A DNA stretch of 64,000 nucleotides. Origin: Lotus japonicus. Lineage: Eukaryota; Streptophyta; Magnoliopsida; Fabales; Fabaceae. Below, piece by piece: positions 10,739 through 22,023 of the stretch. Every line of letters begins with the position of its first letter. Position 1 is the stretch's first letter. Both the position numbers and the translations under genes were made by a program. The notes under the pieces were generated by a model. It was not told where the DNA came from. It saw only the letters and a program-made list of their open reading frames with translations, and did no database searches. The stretch is taken from positions 63,915,920 to 63,979,919 of the forward strand of contig NC_080043.1 in assembly GCF_012489685.1 (NCBI RefSeq), written 5' to 3'.

Positions 10739-13700
10739 TCACTCTGGACAAAAGTCCATGTTTAGATTTTTCAGAATAAAATTAAATCTATCTTCAGCTA
10801 AGGGCTTTGTAAAGATATCTGCCCATTGATGGTCAGTATCAACAAACTTCAGAAGAAGTACGCCCTTCTGCACATAATCTCTAATGAAGTGATACTTTAC
10901 CTCAATGTGCTTTGCCCTTGAATGCAAGATAGGATTCTTGCTCAACGAGATTGCAGCAGTGTTATCACAATAAATTGGGATATTGCTCTCAAGGATCTGA
11001 TAATCCTCCAGCTGATGTTTCATCCAGAGCATCTGAGTGCTGCATATTGCTGCTGAGATATATTCTGCCTCTGCAGTTGATAGTGCAATGGTTGATTGCC
11101 TCTTGCTTGCCCATGAGACTAGATTGCTTCCCAGAAATTGACAATTTCCAGAAGTACTTTTTCTCTCTGTTCTATCTCCAGCATAATCAGCATCACAATA
11201 ACCTGAAAGCTTATACTCTGATGTTTTCTTATACATCAAGCCAAGGTTAGTGGTGCCTTTCAAATACCTTAGGATCCTCTTAACAGCAGTTAAGTGGGTT
11301 TCCCTTGGATCTGATAGGAAACGAGCACATAAGTGAACACTAAATAATATGTCTGGCCTAGATGCAGTTAAGTATAGAAGTGAACCTATCATTCCACGAT
11401 AGAGCTTCTGACATACTTTACCACTTTTATCTTCTTTCTCCAAAATGCATGTAGGATGCATTGGAGTCTTGGCCACTGTAGATTCCAGCATATTGAACTT
11501 CTTCAGAAGTTCTTTAGTGTACTTGCTCTGATGGATATATGTTCCTTCTGGTATTTGATCAACTTGTATTCCCAGAAAGTACTTTAATTCTCCCATCATA
11601 CTCATCTCAAATTCAGCCTGCATCATCTCAGAAAATTCTTTGCATAGAGATTGATTAGCAGAACCAAATATAATATCATCAACATAAATTTGCACAATTA
11701 AGATATCATCTTTATAAGTCTTGCAAAAAAGAGTTGTATCTACTTTACCCCTTACAAACTCATTCTCCAGAAGGAATGAGCTAAGTCTCTCATACCATGC
11801 TCTGGGAGCTTGCTTCAGACCGTAGAGTGATTTCTTCAATTTGAACACATGGTCTGGTTTCTTTTCATCTTCAAAACCTGGGGGTTGATGAACATAGACT
11901 TCCTCTGAGATATAACCATTTTGGAAGGCACTCTTTACGTCCATCTGATGTAGAACTATGTTGTGATTTACTGAGAAGGAGATCAACAGTCTAATTGCCT
12001 CCAGTCTTGCTACCGGAGCAAATGTTTCAGTGTAGTCTATTCCTTCCTGCTGGCTGTAGCCTTGAGCAACTAGCCTTGCCTTGTTTCTGACTACTTCTCC
12101 TTTCTCATTTAGCTTTTTTCTGAATACCCATTTCGTTCCAATAACATGGACACTCTCAGGCTTCTTCACTAAGCTCCAAACATCGTTCTTGGAGAATTGA
12201 TTCAGTTCTTCTTCCATGGCCAGAATCCAATCCTTGTCCTGAAGAGCTTCATCTATGGACTTGGGTTCAATTAAGGACACCAATCCTTTCAGACTCAGCA
12301 AGGTCTCTTCAGAGGGTCTGAAGGCAGATCTGGTTCTGACTGGTTCATCTTTGTTGCCCAGAATCAATTCCTTAGGGTGAGCTGCAGTGATTCTGCTCTT
12401 CTTCAGAGTTTGTGAGTTAGAGGGACCAGCTTCTTCCTCTGGTTCATCTTCCTCTGGCTCAACTTCCTCTGGAGCTTTGCCTTTGTCAGAAACATTAATG
12501 CTTAAATCTGCAAACTTTTCAACTAGCTTTGACTGGTCAGAGTCAAGCTTATCATCAAATCTAACATGAATAGATTCTTCAATAGTCTTAGCATCAGTAT
12601 TATAAAATCTAAAACCTTTAGATCTATCAGAATAACCAAGTAATAGACACTTAGAAGACTTAGCATCAAATTTATGCAATCTATCCTTAGTATTGAGAAC
12701 ATAACAAACACAGCCAAAAGGATGAAAATAAGAAATGTTGGGTTTTATGTTCTTCCACAATTCATAAGGAGTCTTATTCAGAATTGGTCTCACAGAGATT
12801 CTGTTCTGAATGTAACATGCTGTATTTACTGCCTCTGCCTAAAAGTGCTTAGCCATGCCAGTTTCTTGGAGCATGGTTCTAGCCATCTCCTGAAGAGTTC
12901 TGTTCTTCCTCTCAACAACACCATTTTGTTGAGGAGTTCTGGGACAAGAGAAATCATGTGCAATTCCATAGGAATCAAACAGACTCTCAAACTTGTCATT
13001 CTCAAACTCTCCACCATGGTCACTTCTGACACGCACAATCCTACAAGCCTTCTCGTTTTGCACTTGAGCAATGAAGGTAGAGAACACAGCATGAGACTCA
13101 TCCTTGCGGGTTAGAAACTTTACCCATGTCCAGCGGCTATAGTCATCAACGATAACCATCCCATATCTCTTGCCACCTATAGACTCAGTTTTCACTGGTC
13201 CAAAAAGGTCGATATGCAGAAGTTCCAACGGCCTTGAGGTTGAGACAACATTCTTTGCCTTGAAAGGGACTTTTGTGAATTTGCCTTTCTGACATGCTTC
13301 ACAAAGAGCGTCTGAAGCGAACTTCAGATTGGGTAAGCCCCTGACAAGGTTTAGCTTGCTCAGCTGAGAAATCTTTCTCATACTGGCATGCCCTAACCGT
13401 CTATGCCATACCCACTGCTCTTCATTAACAGACAGAAGGCACTTCACATTCTGAGCCTCCAACTCAGATAATCTGATCTTATAAATGTTGTTCTTCCTCT
13501 TGCTGTTAAACAGAACAGAGCCATCGATCTGACTTACAGCCCGGCAGGACTTTTGATTGAATATAACATCATAACCCTTGTCAGCTAATTGACTTATAGA
13601 CAATAAGTTATGTGTTAAACCGTCTACCAATAAAACATTATCAATGCATGGACTACTATCTACACAAATAGTACCAGTACCAACAATTTTACCCTTTTCA

Positions 13701-13843
13701 TTTCCTCCGAAGCCAACTTCGCCTCCAGGCTTAAGTTTCAGCTCTCGGAACATACGCTTTTCTCCCGTCATGTGACGCGAGCATCCACTGTCCAGATACC
13801 AAGATTGGTGTTTCAGTGGAGCTATCAAGGATATCTGCAACAT
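10739..13843 (-). pseudogene. Sirevirus pol: protease, integrase, RT, RNase H, with one stop codon
   Basis: It encodes the enzymes for copying and inserting the element. In order: protease motif WYLDSGCSRHMTGEK near 13800; integrase with the zinc finger (HRRLGHASMRKI, then CEACQKGKF) near 13420-13270 and the DDE core (HIDLFGP, VDDYSRWTW, PQQNGVVERKNRT) near 13230-12900; reverse transcriptase ([26 protein letters not shown], and the catalytic [10 protein letters not shown] near 11680); RNase H ([21 protein letters not shown]) near 11200-11050. One in-frame TAG at 12839-12841 interrupts the frame just after the integrase core. The protease lies in a different frame from the end of gag, overlapping it at 13731-13843. 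All catalytic motifs are otherwise readable, but this copy cannot give a full polyprotein without readthrough. Confidence 0.9.
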
Positions 13844-15641
13844 AGATGATCTTGTCCTTAGGTACCCACTTTCTGGGTCCTCTTTTGTTAGTCACCCCAG
13901 AGGTTCTGATCACCTTGGGTGTCTCAACATAATATTTTAAAGGAATATTTGCATGATATTTAGTCATAGAGAAAGATCCCTTTTTAAGAGGATGTTTAGC
14001 AACTTTAGCAGGTACAGGATCAGGCAATATGGTACCAGAGGGAACAAAGCATTCATACAAGGATTTAGCTTTAGACACAGAAGGCTCATTTCTAATTGGT
14101 TTAGAATAGCCAATGCCATGCATTCCATTTCTGCTTACGCCATAGATCATTGAAGCCATCAAGCTTCTATCTACGCTTTTAGCCAGGAATCTTTGAAAAG
14201 ATTTTTCATACTTAGATTCATGCTTACTATCAGAGGCATCGCAGGCAATAACTTCTTCTAACTTAGCAATTTGATTCTTAAGCACAGAGTTAGAATTAAC
14301 TAAAGCATGGTTATCATTTTTCAAATCAGATATGATTTTCTCATGTTCAGAAGGAGTTTTAGAAACAGCAGATAAGTTCTTTTTCAGCTTCTTATGCTTA
14401 GACAACAAAGAGTTATACTTATCCATGATATCAGACAAAGCATGTTTCAGTTCAGAGGTTGAGAAAGAAGCGAATACCTCATTTTCATCGTCAGAGTATG
14501 GATCTCCTTCTGATTCTGAGTCAGAGTCAACAGCTTCCTTTGACTCTGCTCCTTTGTCTTTGACAATGGCCATGAGTCCTTGGACTTCACCATCAGAGTC
14601 AACATCCTCTGACTCTGATTCATCGAATGTCACCATCAGACTCTTCTTGGTCTTGAAGTGCTTCTTTGGCTTCTTGTCTTTCTTCAACTTTGGACAATCA
14701 CTTTTGTAGTGCCCAGATTCTTTGCACTCAAAGCATGTGACTTCCCTGATTGAAGACTTCTTCTGGCCTGAGGACTCATACTTGCCTTTTGCCTTTCCAG
14801 AGCCTTTGAACTTGCTCTGCCTGTGCTTCCAGATGCGGTTGAGTCTCTTGGAGATCAGAGTCAGCTCATCTTCATCAGAATCTTCTGATGCTTCTTCAGA
14901 TTCTTCTTCTTCAGCTTGAAGAGCCTTTGACTTCTCAACCTTAGCCTTTTCAGATTTGGATTTCAAGGCTATGGACTTTTTCCTCAGATCTTGCATCTCT
15001 GAGCGCTTCAGCTCATGGCATTTCAAAATGTTGATGAGTTCTTCTAAACTCATATTCTCAACGTCTCTCGTGAGCTCTATTGAAGTCACCAAAGGCATCC
15101 AGCTTTCAGGAAGACACCTGATGACCCTTATGACATGATCTTTTGTTGTGTAGCTCTTGTTGAGAGGTCGTATGCCAGCTACAAGCAATTGAAATCTGGA
15201 GAACATTTCTTCAATGGACTCATTTGGCTCCATGATGAAGGATTCATACTTTTGGATCAAAGACAATGCCTTTGATTCTTTGACTTTCTTGTTTCCTTCA
15301 TGAGACATCTTCAGAGAATCAAAAATGCCTTTAGCAAACTCACGATCTGTAATCTTCTGGTACTCTTCATAGGAAATAGCACTTAGAAGAATTGCTCTTG
15401 CTTTGTGATGTTGTGAGTACAGCTTCTTTTGATCTGCAGTCATCTCTGACCTTGGGATCTTCTTGCCATCTGCATCAACTGGACGCTCATAGCCATCCAC
15501 AATAATATCCCAGAGATCTGCATCGAAACCCAGAAAGAAACTTTCCAGTCTATCTTTCCAATATTCGAACCTTTGACCATCGAACATAGGAGGCTTTGCG
15601 TTGTAACCATCTCTTTGAGTTTCACTGGTGGTGGCAGCCAT
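13731..15641 (-). CDS. Sirevirus Gag polyprotein
   Basis: A 636-codon frame begins MAATTSETQRDGYNAKPP just downstream of the primer site. Residues about 20-230 form the UBN2/retrotran_gag-type capsid region (YWKDRLESFFLG, IEEMFSRFQLLVAGI). One CCHC zinc knuckle, CFECKESGHYKSDC, lies near residue 300 and would bind the element RNA. Acidic S/E/D-rich stretches flank it and a coiled coil follows near residues 400-460. The long Gag tail after the knuckle is normal for Sireviruses. The last residues run in another frame across the protease start, so Gag and Pol are no longer continuous. The frame may reflect a one-base indel or a natural shift. Confidence 0.85.
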   Translation of the reverse strand: MAATTSETQRDGYNAKPPMFDGQRFEYWKDRLESFFLGFDADLWDIIVDGYERPVDADGKKIPRSEMTADQKKLYSQHHKARAILLSAISYEEYQKITDREFAKGIFDSLKMSHEGNKKVKESKALSLIQKYESFIMEPNESIEEMFSRFQLLVAGIRPLNKSYTTKDHVIRVIRCLPESWMPLVTSIELTRDVENMSLEELINILKCHELKRSEMQDLRKKSIALKSKSEKAKVEKSKALQAEEEESEEASEDSDEDELTLISKRLNRIWKHRQSKFKGSGKAKGKYESSGQKKSSIREVTCFECKESGHYKSDCPKLKKDKKPKKHFKTKKSLMVTFDESESEDVDSDGEVQGLMAIVKDKGAESKEAVDSDSESEGDPYSDDENEVFASFSTSELKHALSDIMDKYNSLLSKHKKLKKNLSAVSKTPSEHEKIISDLKNDNHALVNSNSVLKNQIAKLEEVIACDASDSKHESKYEKSFQRFLAKSVDRSLMASMIYGVSRNGMHGIGYSKPIRNEPSVSKAKSLYECFVPSGTILPDPVPAKVAKHPLKKGSFSMTKYHANIPLKYYVETPKVIRTSGVTNKRGPRKWVPKDKIIYVADILDSSTETPILVSGQWMLASHDGRKAYVPRAET

Positions 15642-15699
15642 TGTTTTTCACACTGGCCCGGATCACTGAACACTGTTAGGTGTGGTAATCAGAACTTGC

Positions 15700-15711
15700 G
15701 CTCTGATACCA
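15700..15711 (-). other. tRNA-iMet primer binding site of the Sirevirus
   Basis: On the minus strand the text TGGTATCAGAGC lies two bases from the LTR end. It is complementary to the 3' end of plant initiator tRNA-Met, the usual primer of Ty1/copia elements. Confidence 0.9.
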
Positions 15712-15713
15712 AT

Positions 15714-16999
15714 TGAAGGTATGAAAAACGGTAGAAAGGGGGGGTTTGAATAACGTTTTCAGTACAAAACTTCCACCTTAAAGATTTTGGCAAATCTTTC
15801 GAGAACTCAAGTGCAAAAGATAAGAGATAAAAAAGCACACAAGGATTTTATCCTGGTTCACTTGATAAATCACTCAAGCTACTCCAGTCCACCCGTTAAG
15901 GTGATTTCTTCCTTCTTAGAATGAAGGCAATCCACTAATCAGGTAAGAGTTACAACTGCACTTGAAACCTACAAGTGACTAACAATTACACTGACTTAGC
16001 TCACACTAAGATTCACTCTCTTAGTCTTCTCTAGGATCCGATCAACCTTGATCTCCTAAAGGAACTACCACTAAGATTCACTCTCTTAGTCTTCTTAAGG
16101 ATACTGACCTACCCGGTCCCTTAAGGAAAATCAAACAACTGTTTGAGGTTGGTGTTTACAAAGGTTTGCTTCTAAATAAGCTGAGTGTAAACTAAATAAA
16201 TTACAAGATGAAAGAAAGCTTAGAATATTTTTGAATATGTCTTGCGCGTGTGTATTGCTTCTTGCTAGTTTCTTCTAGCCGCTTCTTTCAATCTTCAGCC
16301 TTTATATATACTCCAAGGATTAGGGTTGAGCGTTGCATGGGAAATGCTACCGTTGGAGGGCAGTTCTGGAAAATCCAGCTTCTGCTGTGGCTGAGAACGT
16401 TAGGTAGGTCGTCAGGAAGGTACACTTGCTTTTGTACTTGGATAGCGACTTGACCTTTTAACCTAGGAGACTTCTGATCAGAGGAATACTTCAGATTGGA
16501 ACTTGTGAAGCCGGTTGATCAGAGTCAGAGGGAAAGCACAGATCCTCTGACCATTGTATCTTCTGATTCTTAACTCAGAGGGAAGAACATGGCCTTCAGA
16601 GTTTCTTGCTTCTGGACTTCAGAGTTTCCACTATTCAGCTTCTGGATCTTCAGAGTCTTCTACACCATCAGAACATCTGAACCTTCAGTGTTTCTTGGTT
16701 ATCAGAACTTCTGGATCTTCAGAGCTTCTAGCGACTGAGTCCACATCAGAGTTTGTATAGCTTCAGAACTTCTGAAGCTTTTCCACTGTTCATACTGAAC
16801 ATGGTGAATGCGAAAGCGTTGCTTGGGTCACTCTTTATACACAGTGCTTCTGATTTGTGTGAGATTGAGTTGAGGTCAGAGCCTGTAAATAGCACACTCA
16901 GAAAAACACGTTAGAGTACCACAATTGTTCATATCAAAAGGTTAACTTGTAATCATCAAAACATAGAGTTGTACTACTAGATCATAACTTGATCTTACA
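15714..16999 (-). repeat. 5' LTR of the Sirevirus (1286 bp)
   Basis: On the minus strand it runs from TGTAAGATCAAG to ATACCTTCA. It matches the solo LTR at 44205-45414 in both ends and in many internal blocks (GTGAACCAGGATAAAA, and the many CAGAACTTCTGAAG-type words). A TATATAAA element on the minus strand (16301-16308) is the likely promoter. The region is rich in short repeats built on CAGAAG and TTCTGA, a known feature of SIRE-type LTRs. Confidence 0.85.
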
Positions 17000-18176
17000 G
17001 TCTCTACTTGCTGACCCTGCCCGATTACGTTGAGTGATTGTGACTGATAGGGAATTGGCTTTACTTAGTACTGTTCGGGAAATTTTTTCCGCTTCTACCA
17101 TTTATTATGCCTATTCCACATAAACAAGAATGTTGAGGCTAAATGAAAATTGTGGGTTGACCCGGACAATTTTAAAGACATAGTGATGCAAAAGTGGAGA
17201 TATGTGGTAAATGCGGAAACAACTACACAATATGAGGGGGGAATGGAGGGACATGTGTGCCATGTGTAACGATCATCCAAAGTTCACAAAGTACATTTCT
17301 TCCACATGGTTAACTCACAAAGAGAAATTTGTGAAGGCATTGACAGATAATATGAAGCATTTTGGAACGACAACAAGTAACAGGTACTACGCACATGCAA
17401 TCTTGATAGACTTGCTTCATTTGATAGACTTGATTCATTTGTTGTTACATGTTTTACACTGGGAAATTAAGAGCTACAATGTTTGTATGCATGGCTTAAA
17501 GTGCACATGCAAGCTTGAAAAAGATGTTTAGGAACAGCATGGGTGACTTGTGTGATTCATGGGAAGCAGTGGATAGGTTGACCATTGTACGCCACAATGC
17601 AAGAGTAGCATCGTTTGAGCGCAGTATTAACATTGTGGAGCACCGTTTCAAGTCCCTAATGTATAAGAATCTGAGAGGATTCGTTGCTAAAAAATTCCCT
17701 TCAGCTAATGTACGATGAACAAAACAGAGTGTGGGGTCGTGATGAGGCATGTGGTTGCTTGCTGAAAGTCACTCATGGACTACCTTGCGCTTGTGCACTT
17801 CAGAGTTTATCTTCAATTCCGTATGCGGCAGTGAATCCATTCTGGAAGATACTTTCTTGGGAATAGGTACCTGTTGCGGATAGGAAAACCTCAAACCGTG
17901 GAGGCAAGTAATCGTCCAAGGAGAAGAAGAGCAAACCACCTAGAGGTCAATTAATAAGATCCTTGCAGCGCGACCTTTCACATTGGGAACATGTTAACAA
18001 TATGGTTGAACTGCGTGCTAGCAATGCAACACCTAGGCTCAGCAAATGTCCTAAACCAACTATTCGGTCCACAAATCCTTCATCACAAGCTCGTAAGTCA
18101 AAGAACAAGAAGTCTATGAAGAGCAAGGAGGCCACCACCAGCATATACTTGCACGAGTTTCCATCTTTTTTCTTAC
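17000..18176 (+). pseudogene. Mutator-like transposase gene, central part (exons before the insertion)
   Basis: Frames on the plus strand give VIVTDREL near 17035, a MULE transposase motif carrying an acidic catalytic residue. Then come HINKNVEAK (17110), a block ending WLTHKEKFVKALTD (17310-17350), KKMFRNSMGDLCDSWE and VRHNARVASFERS (17515-17630), and the SWIM zinc finger CGCLLKVTHGLPCAC (17750-17800). A likely intron is 17384-17501. Defects include a TGA after NVEAK at about 17142, a frameshift near 17230, another near 17700, and the loss of everything upstream of 17000, where the Sirevirus LTR ends. The gene belongs to the MULE/FAR1-like family that carries an OTU domain at its C-terminus; the OTU part is found after the next element, at 23580. 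Confidence 0.8.
18172..18176. repeat. Target site duplication CTTAC (left)
   Basis: CTTAC stands just before the TGAT start of the LTR at 18177 and again just after the LTR end at 23574 (23575-23579). A 5-bp duplication is the normal footprint of LTR-element integration and fixes both borders exactly. Confidence 0.95.
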
Positions 18177-19728
18177 TGATAGCAATTCCGCAAGTGTACG
18201 GATTGATCGAAGTAATACAAAAGATTGTCGAACCACAGGGATAGTTGTTCATCAATTGCTTCTAAGAGTTTTGTGTTCAGAATGTGAAAAATAAAGCAAT
18301 ATAAGTTTGAGGGTTTGTTGTGTTTAACATACTTGTGATGAAGAGCAAGAATTATAATTCAGATAAAGAAGTACCCTGGACAAAGCTCCACTTAGTCCAA
18401 TTATGGTTCTCAAATCAAATTCTTATATGAAGTTCAGAATCCTTATCCATGATGTTATAGCCTCTACATCTACTTGTTAATTCCTTAATCAAGTAAATCA
18501 TTCAATTTCATTTGCCAAACCTAATGCCTTAGTGCCTAGTCAATTCAATTGAAGAATGAAGTTTATAAGTTCAGGCCAACACAATAAGTTTCTACCCTTA
18601 TTCCTAAGTGATAGCAAACAAATCAATCTAATCCCAAGTCCCTTAATCCTCACCAACTTCCGTTGTGCAAGAAGAAAGCAAAACACTTGTGTGCACTCAA
18701 GAGAATATTGATTCAGAGAAAAGATACATGGAAAAGAAACTTTATTCATATAAGAAAATAAGAAGTTTAAACCATAATCAGAACTAAGGTTCACTTCACC
18801 CAAAGTACAAAGAGAAACTAGCCAAGCATGGCTAAGGAATTCATAATGCAAACTAAATGAACAAAAACCTGAAAGAAGAGGGCCAAGAAGCCTCCCACAA
18901 GCTCCAAGGAACTAAAACTCTAAGTTTTGTTCAAAAAAGTACAAGATACCTAAAAGAAATAACAAAATCCCTATTTATAGAGTTTCCAGCGGTAATCCAC
19001 GCATGTGCGGGGTCTCCACCAGGCACATGCGTGGGCAAGACGCTCAAAATCGCACAATTCACAGCATCAGATTTTGCCACCACGCATGTGCGGGGTCTCC
19101 ACCATGCACATGCGTGGCCAATCTGTCAATTTTCAGCTTTTAAGTCTGTTTACCACGCATGTGCGTGGCCATAACGGCGCACATGCGTGGTCTTCACGTT
19201 CCAGCCCCTTCCTCATACAGAACCACCACGCATGTGCGGGGTCTCCACCACGCACATGCGTGGTCTTCACCAGTTTTTTCAGCAGCTTTGTAACTCCCTT
19301 TCCCACAATTATCATTGCTCATTACTTTGCCTTCAACCATCATCATTAGCCATCAAGAGTCTATCAAACCTGAAAAGCATCTCAAGAACTCTATGAGAAC
19401 AACCATGTAACTCCTGAATATATCTCATTAATGAATATTTCATCAATCCCCCATTCAATCCAGCAAACAAAAACCCCCAAAAGCTCATCAACACTCATAA
19501 TCTCACAAAGTTTCAGTTTAAGTCTGACCAAAAGAATTAACCCCAAACTAAAACTAATAGAAACTAATAAAAAGATTAAGTAAATAGATTAAAAAAACTA
19601 AACTAATGCAAATGCATTTATGAACTAAAAATGGACTTAACTTGACTAATAACTCAATAAAGGACTAAAAAGGTAAAAGAAAGAAACAAGAAGGACTCGA
19701 CAAAGATAGAATAAACATCGGGTCATCA
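18177..19728 (-). repeat. 3' LTR of the Athila-like element
   Basis: The borders are TGATAGCAATTCC at the left and GGGTCATCA at the right, a TGAT/ATCA inverted end pair. It holds the dyad array at 18998-19262 built from ACGCATGTGCG and its complement CGCACATGCGT. Open frames through the array are artefacts of this repeat. Confidence 0.9.
18998..19262. repeat. Palindromic CGCATGTGCG array in the LTR
   Basis: Seven or eight copies of a 12-14 base dyad (CCACGCATGTGCG or CGCACATGCGTGG) alternate with GGTCTCCACC-type spacers. Many neighbouring copies are inverse complements, so single strands can fold into hairpins. The same array is in the second LTR at 22842-23110. Confidence 0.85.
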
Positions 19729-21186
19729 CACCACTATACTCAACGACAGCTTGTCCTCAAGCGTAAACTCAAGGTAGCTTGTCCTCAAGCACAGAATAAA
19801 TCACCCCTTCTTCAGCTGCTTAAGCTTTTCAAAACAAGATACTTCACAAAACAAAAGAAAGGTCAAATAAACACTACTAAAGATGAGAAGTCAGCAAGAG
19901 TAAGCAAGACTTCCAAGCAAGAGCTCATCAACTTCCTCACATGTCAAGCACTTTCCTCACATTTTGGTGCTCTAACATACAAGCACAAAACTTCAGCCAT
20001 GGTAATCAATCAAATCAAAGTTAGTTGCAAAGTAGCAAGAATCAGAGAGAGACTGAAAATGATTGTAACTTTGGCTAGGGTACAGGTAGGGAAACCAAGA
20101 AAAAGGGTAGCACAAGGGGCTCTCAAAACATGTTGGGGTGAGTGACTTCTTTATTCAACACAACCTGAGCAGAATGTTTAGACTTTGGGATTTCTTCCTT
20201 CTTTTTATTTTATTTTCTTTTTCTTTTGTTTTTCAATTGTCAAGGCACTTGCCCTTCTTTTGACAATTCAGCTAGCTTTTTTTTTTCTTTGTTAGGAAGG
20301 AAGTCCTTTTATAATTTTACCTGCTCAAACAAAACCATAAGACACTCACCAACAACACAATTCACCATAGTTTGGGGGCCAAGAAAAATTATTCAATTAT
20401 AAGGCTCAACTTGGGCAACTAGGGGAAAAAGTGCAATTTCAACAAAATTATGAGGCCAGAAAGAATTTCCTACCAAGTCTCTTCAACAATTCAAGCACAC
20501 TAAGCAACAACCAATATGCATTTCAAAACAGAGCTAAATGTGTGCAAACATGTTAGGAATAAACTTTGAGACACTCAGAACTCAACAAAAACAATAGGGT
20601 GTTGAAGTGAAACACCCTTTCTTATGAACTCAAGCAAGTAAGATCAAGCTACCTCACCTCCCAATCACAATAGCATGTACAAAGACCACAAGATAAAAAC
20701 ATGGAAGTATCATCAACTTTCAATAAGAAGCAGCTAAGTCAAAGGTGAAACCACTTAAGCAAGTTCAGCATAGCAGCAAGAAACCCAAGGATATTCATAC
20801 TGACTCAGAGGTAAAAAGCAAAACATGCAAAAGACTCGATGCATTAACTACCTAAAAAGAAAATGTTTTTTTTTTCTTTTTTCAGAGAAACACAAAATTA
20901 AAGCAAACTCAAATTAAAGAAAAGAAAATCTGGACTTGGGTTGTCTCCCAAGAAGCTCAAATTTTAAGTCTTTGATAGACTACCCGGACTCAAAGTTCTA
21001 TCCAGGGTTTATAGCAAACTGCATTAGATCCTTTAGATCATGCAAATTTTGACACAACTGCATCATCATATTACCTGAATTTCCAGATATCATGGAAACA
21101 TAAATCAAATTAAGAATAGAGGATTTAAGAAAATTCTCACGGATTTGTTTCCATTTTGTGTTGAGAAAATTCCACCCTCTTGCTTG

Positions 21187-21870
21187 TTAATTGCCATGCT
21201 TTCCATTGATCCACAGGTCCTTGAGGTTGATGCTAAGATTTGGAGTTTCCTCCTCATCTTTCTGCATTTTGTCTCCAAAGACAAAATCCTCTATGGATAA
21301 ATCATGAACATCATCACATTCAATCACATTTTTCATTTGTTCACCCATTGTATTATCACTTTCTGTCTCAAGAACATTGGTGAAGTCTCCTTTTGTGGGA
21401 GGCTTCTTGACACCACTCTGTGACTCCTCACTTTTCTCCACAATGTCACTTTCATGGATAGTAAGTGATTGCTCTCCCTCCTCCAAAGCTTGAGAGCATA
21501 AACATTCTGGGACCCATTCAGCTATGGTTTTGGCTAAATGACCCAACTGAGTCTCCAAATTCTTGATGGAAGCTTCTTGATTCCTCAAGCTGATCTTGGT
21601 TTCATTCATGAAACTCATGGTTTCGTCCATGAAAATCAGATTGATAATTACCAAATCAGCCACAATCTCTTCCAAGCTCTTTTTTCCGCTCTCGTGATAT
21701 TGATGGGGTTGTTCTTGATCAAATGGTTGACGTTCAAGATCTCCATAATATTGATGACTTGGTAGATCCCATGGATTGAAATTATCATCACATTCCCAAA
21801 AGATATCGGGTTGTCCTTCCCATCCTTGGTCATAGTATTGATGTTGGTCATATCCATGGAATCCACTCAA
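21187..21870 (-). CDS. Gag-like protein fragment of the non-autonomous element
   Basis: A 227-codon frame starts MSGFHGYDQHQYYDQGW about 150 bases downstream of the primer site. The first 75 residues are rich in H, Y, Q, W and D. A helical stretch with SIKNLETQLGHLAKTIAEW near residues 95-120 resembles the NLE-Q-GQLA motif found in the Gag of Athila/Tat-type elements. The C-terminal half is acidic. No zinc knuckle or protease is present. It may encode a Gag that packages the element RNA, or only carry packaging sequence. The assignment rests on one motif and on position. Confidence 0.5.
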   Translation of the reverse strand: MSGFHGYDQHQYYDQGWEGQPDIFWECDDNFNPWDLPSHQYYGDLERQPFDQEQPHQYHESGKKSLEEIVADLVIINLIFMDETMSFMNETKISLRNQEASIKNLETQLGHLAKTIAEWVPECLCSQALEEGEQSLTIHESDIVEKSEESQSGVKKPPTKGDFTNVLETESDNTMGEQMKNVIECDDVHDLSIEDFVFGDKMQKDEEETPNLSINLKDLWINGKHGN

Positions 21871-22000
21871 ATCAAAAGCATCAATTGAACCTTGTAAAAA
21901 TCACTTTCACACACAGGTTAGTAGCACCGATTCAATGAAGCAATGGTAATAAAATTTCCAAACAGCAAAACTCAAGACTCAATCAACAAAACAAAACTAT

Positions 22001-22017
22001 CCCCGGCAACGGCGCCA
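22001..22017 (-). other. Primer binding site of the Athila-like element
   Basis: TGGCGCCGTTGCCGGGG on the minus strand, six bases from the LTR. This is the primer-site text commonly seen next to Athila and related gypsy LTRs, complementary to a tRNA 3' end (tRNA-Asp type). Confidence 0.85.
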
Positions 22018-22023
22018 AAAACT

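Larger units (their letters stand above)
6595..16999 (-). mobile_element. Sirevirus-type Ty1/copia element, 3' LTR missing
   Basis: Minus-strand order is 5' LTR (16999-15714), tRNA-iMet primer site, gag, pol (protease, integrase, reverse transcriptase, RNase H), env-like gene, a gene on the opposite strand, then a polypurine stretch AAGGGGGAG near 6622-6630. Integrase before reverse transcriptase defines Ty1/copia. An env-like frame after pol is typical of Sireviruses (SIRE1 group). The expected 3' LTR falls in the gap at 6495-6594. On the right the element ends inside a Mutator-like transposase gene, so it inserted into that gene. Few breaks are seen (one stop in pol, frameshifts between gag and protease and in the env-like gene), so the insertion is fairly young. 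Confidence 0.85.

Noticed and set aside
10951..15138. Several plus-strand frames of 60-146 codons
   Set aside because: They are antisense shadows of the gag-pol frames, with no promoter or codon signal of their own.
18857..19349. Overlapping frames with repeated HACAW / THVRG words, also at 22703-23195
   Set aside because: They are translations of the CGCATGTGCG dyad array in the LTRs, open in several frames and on both strands.
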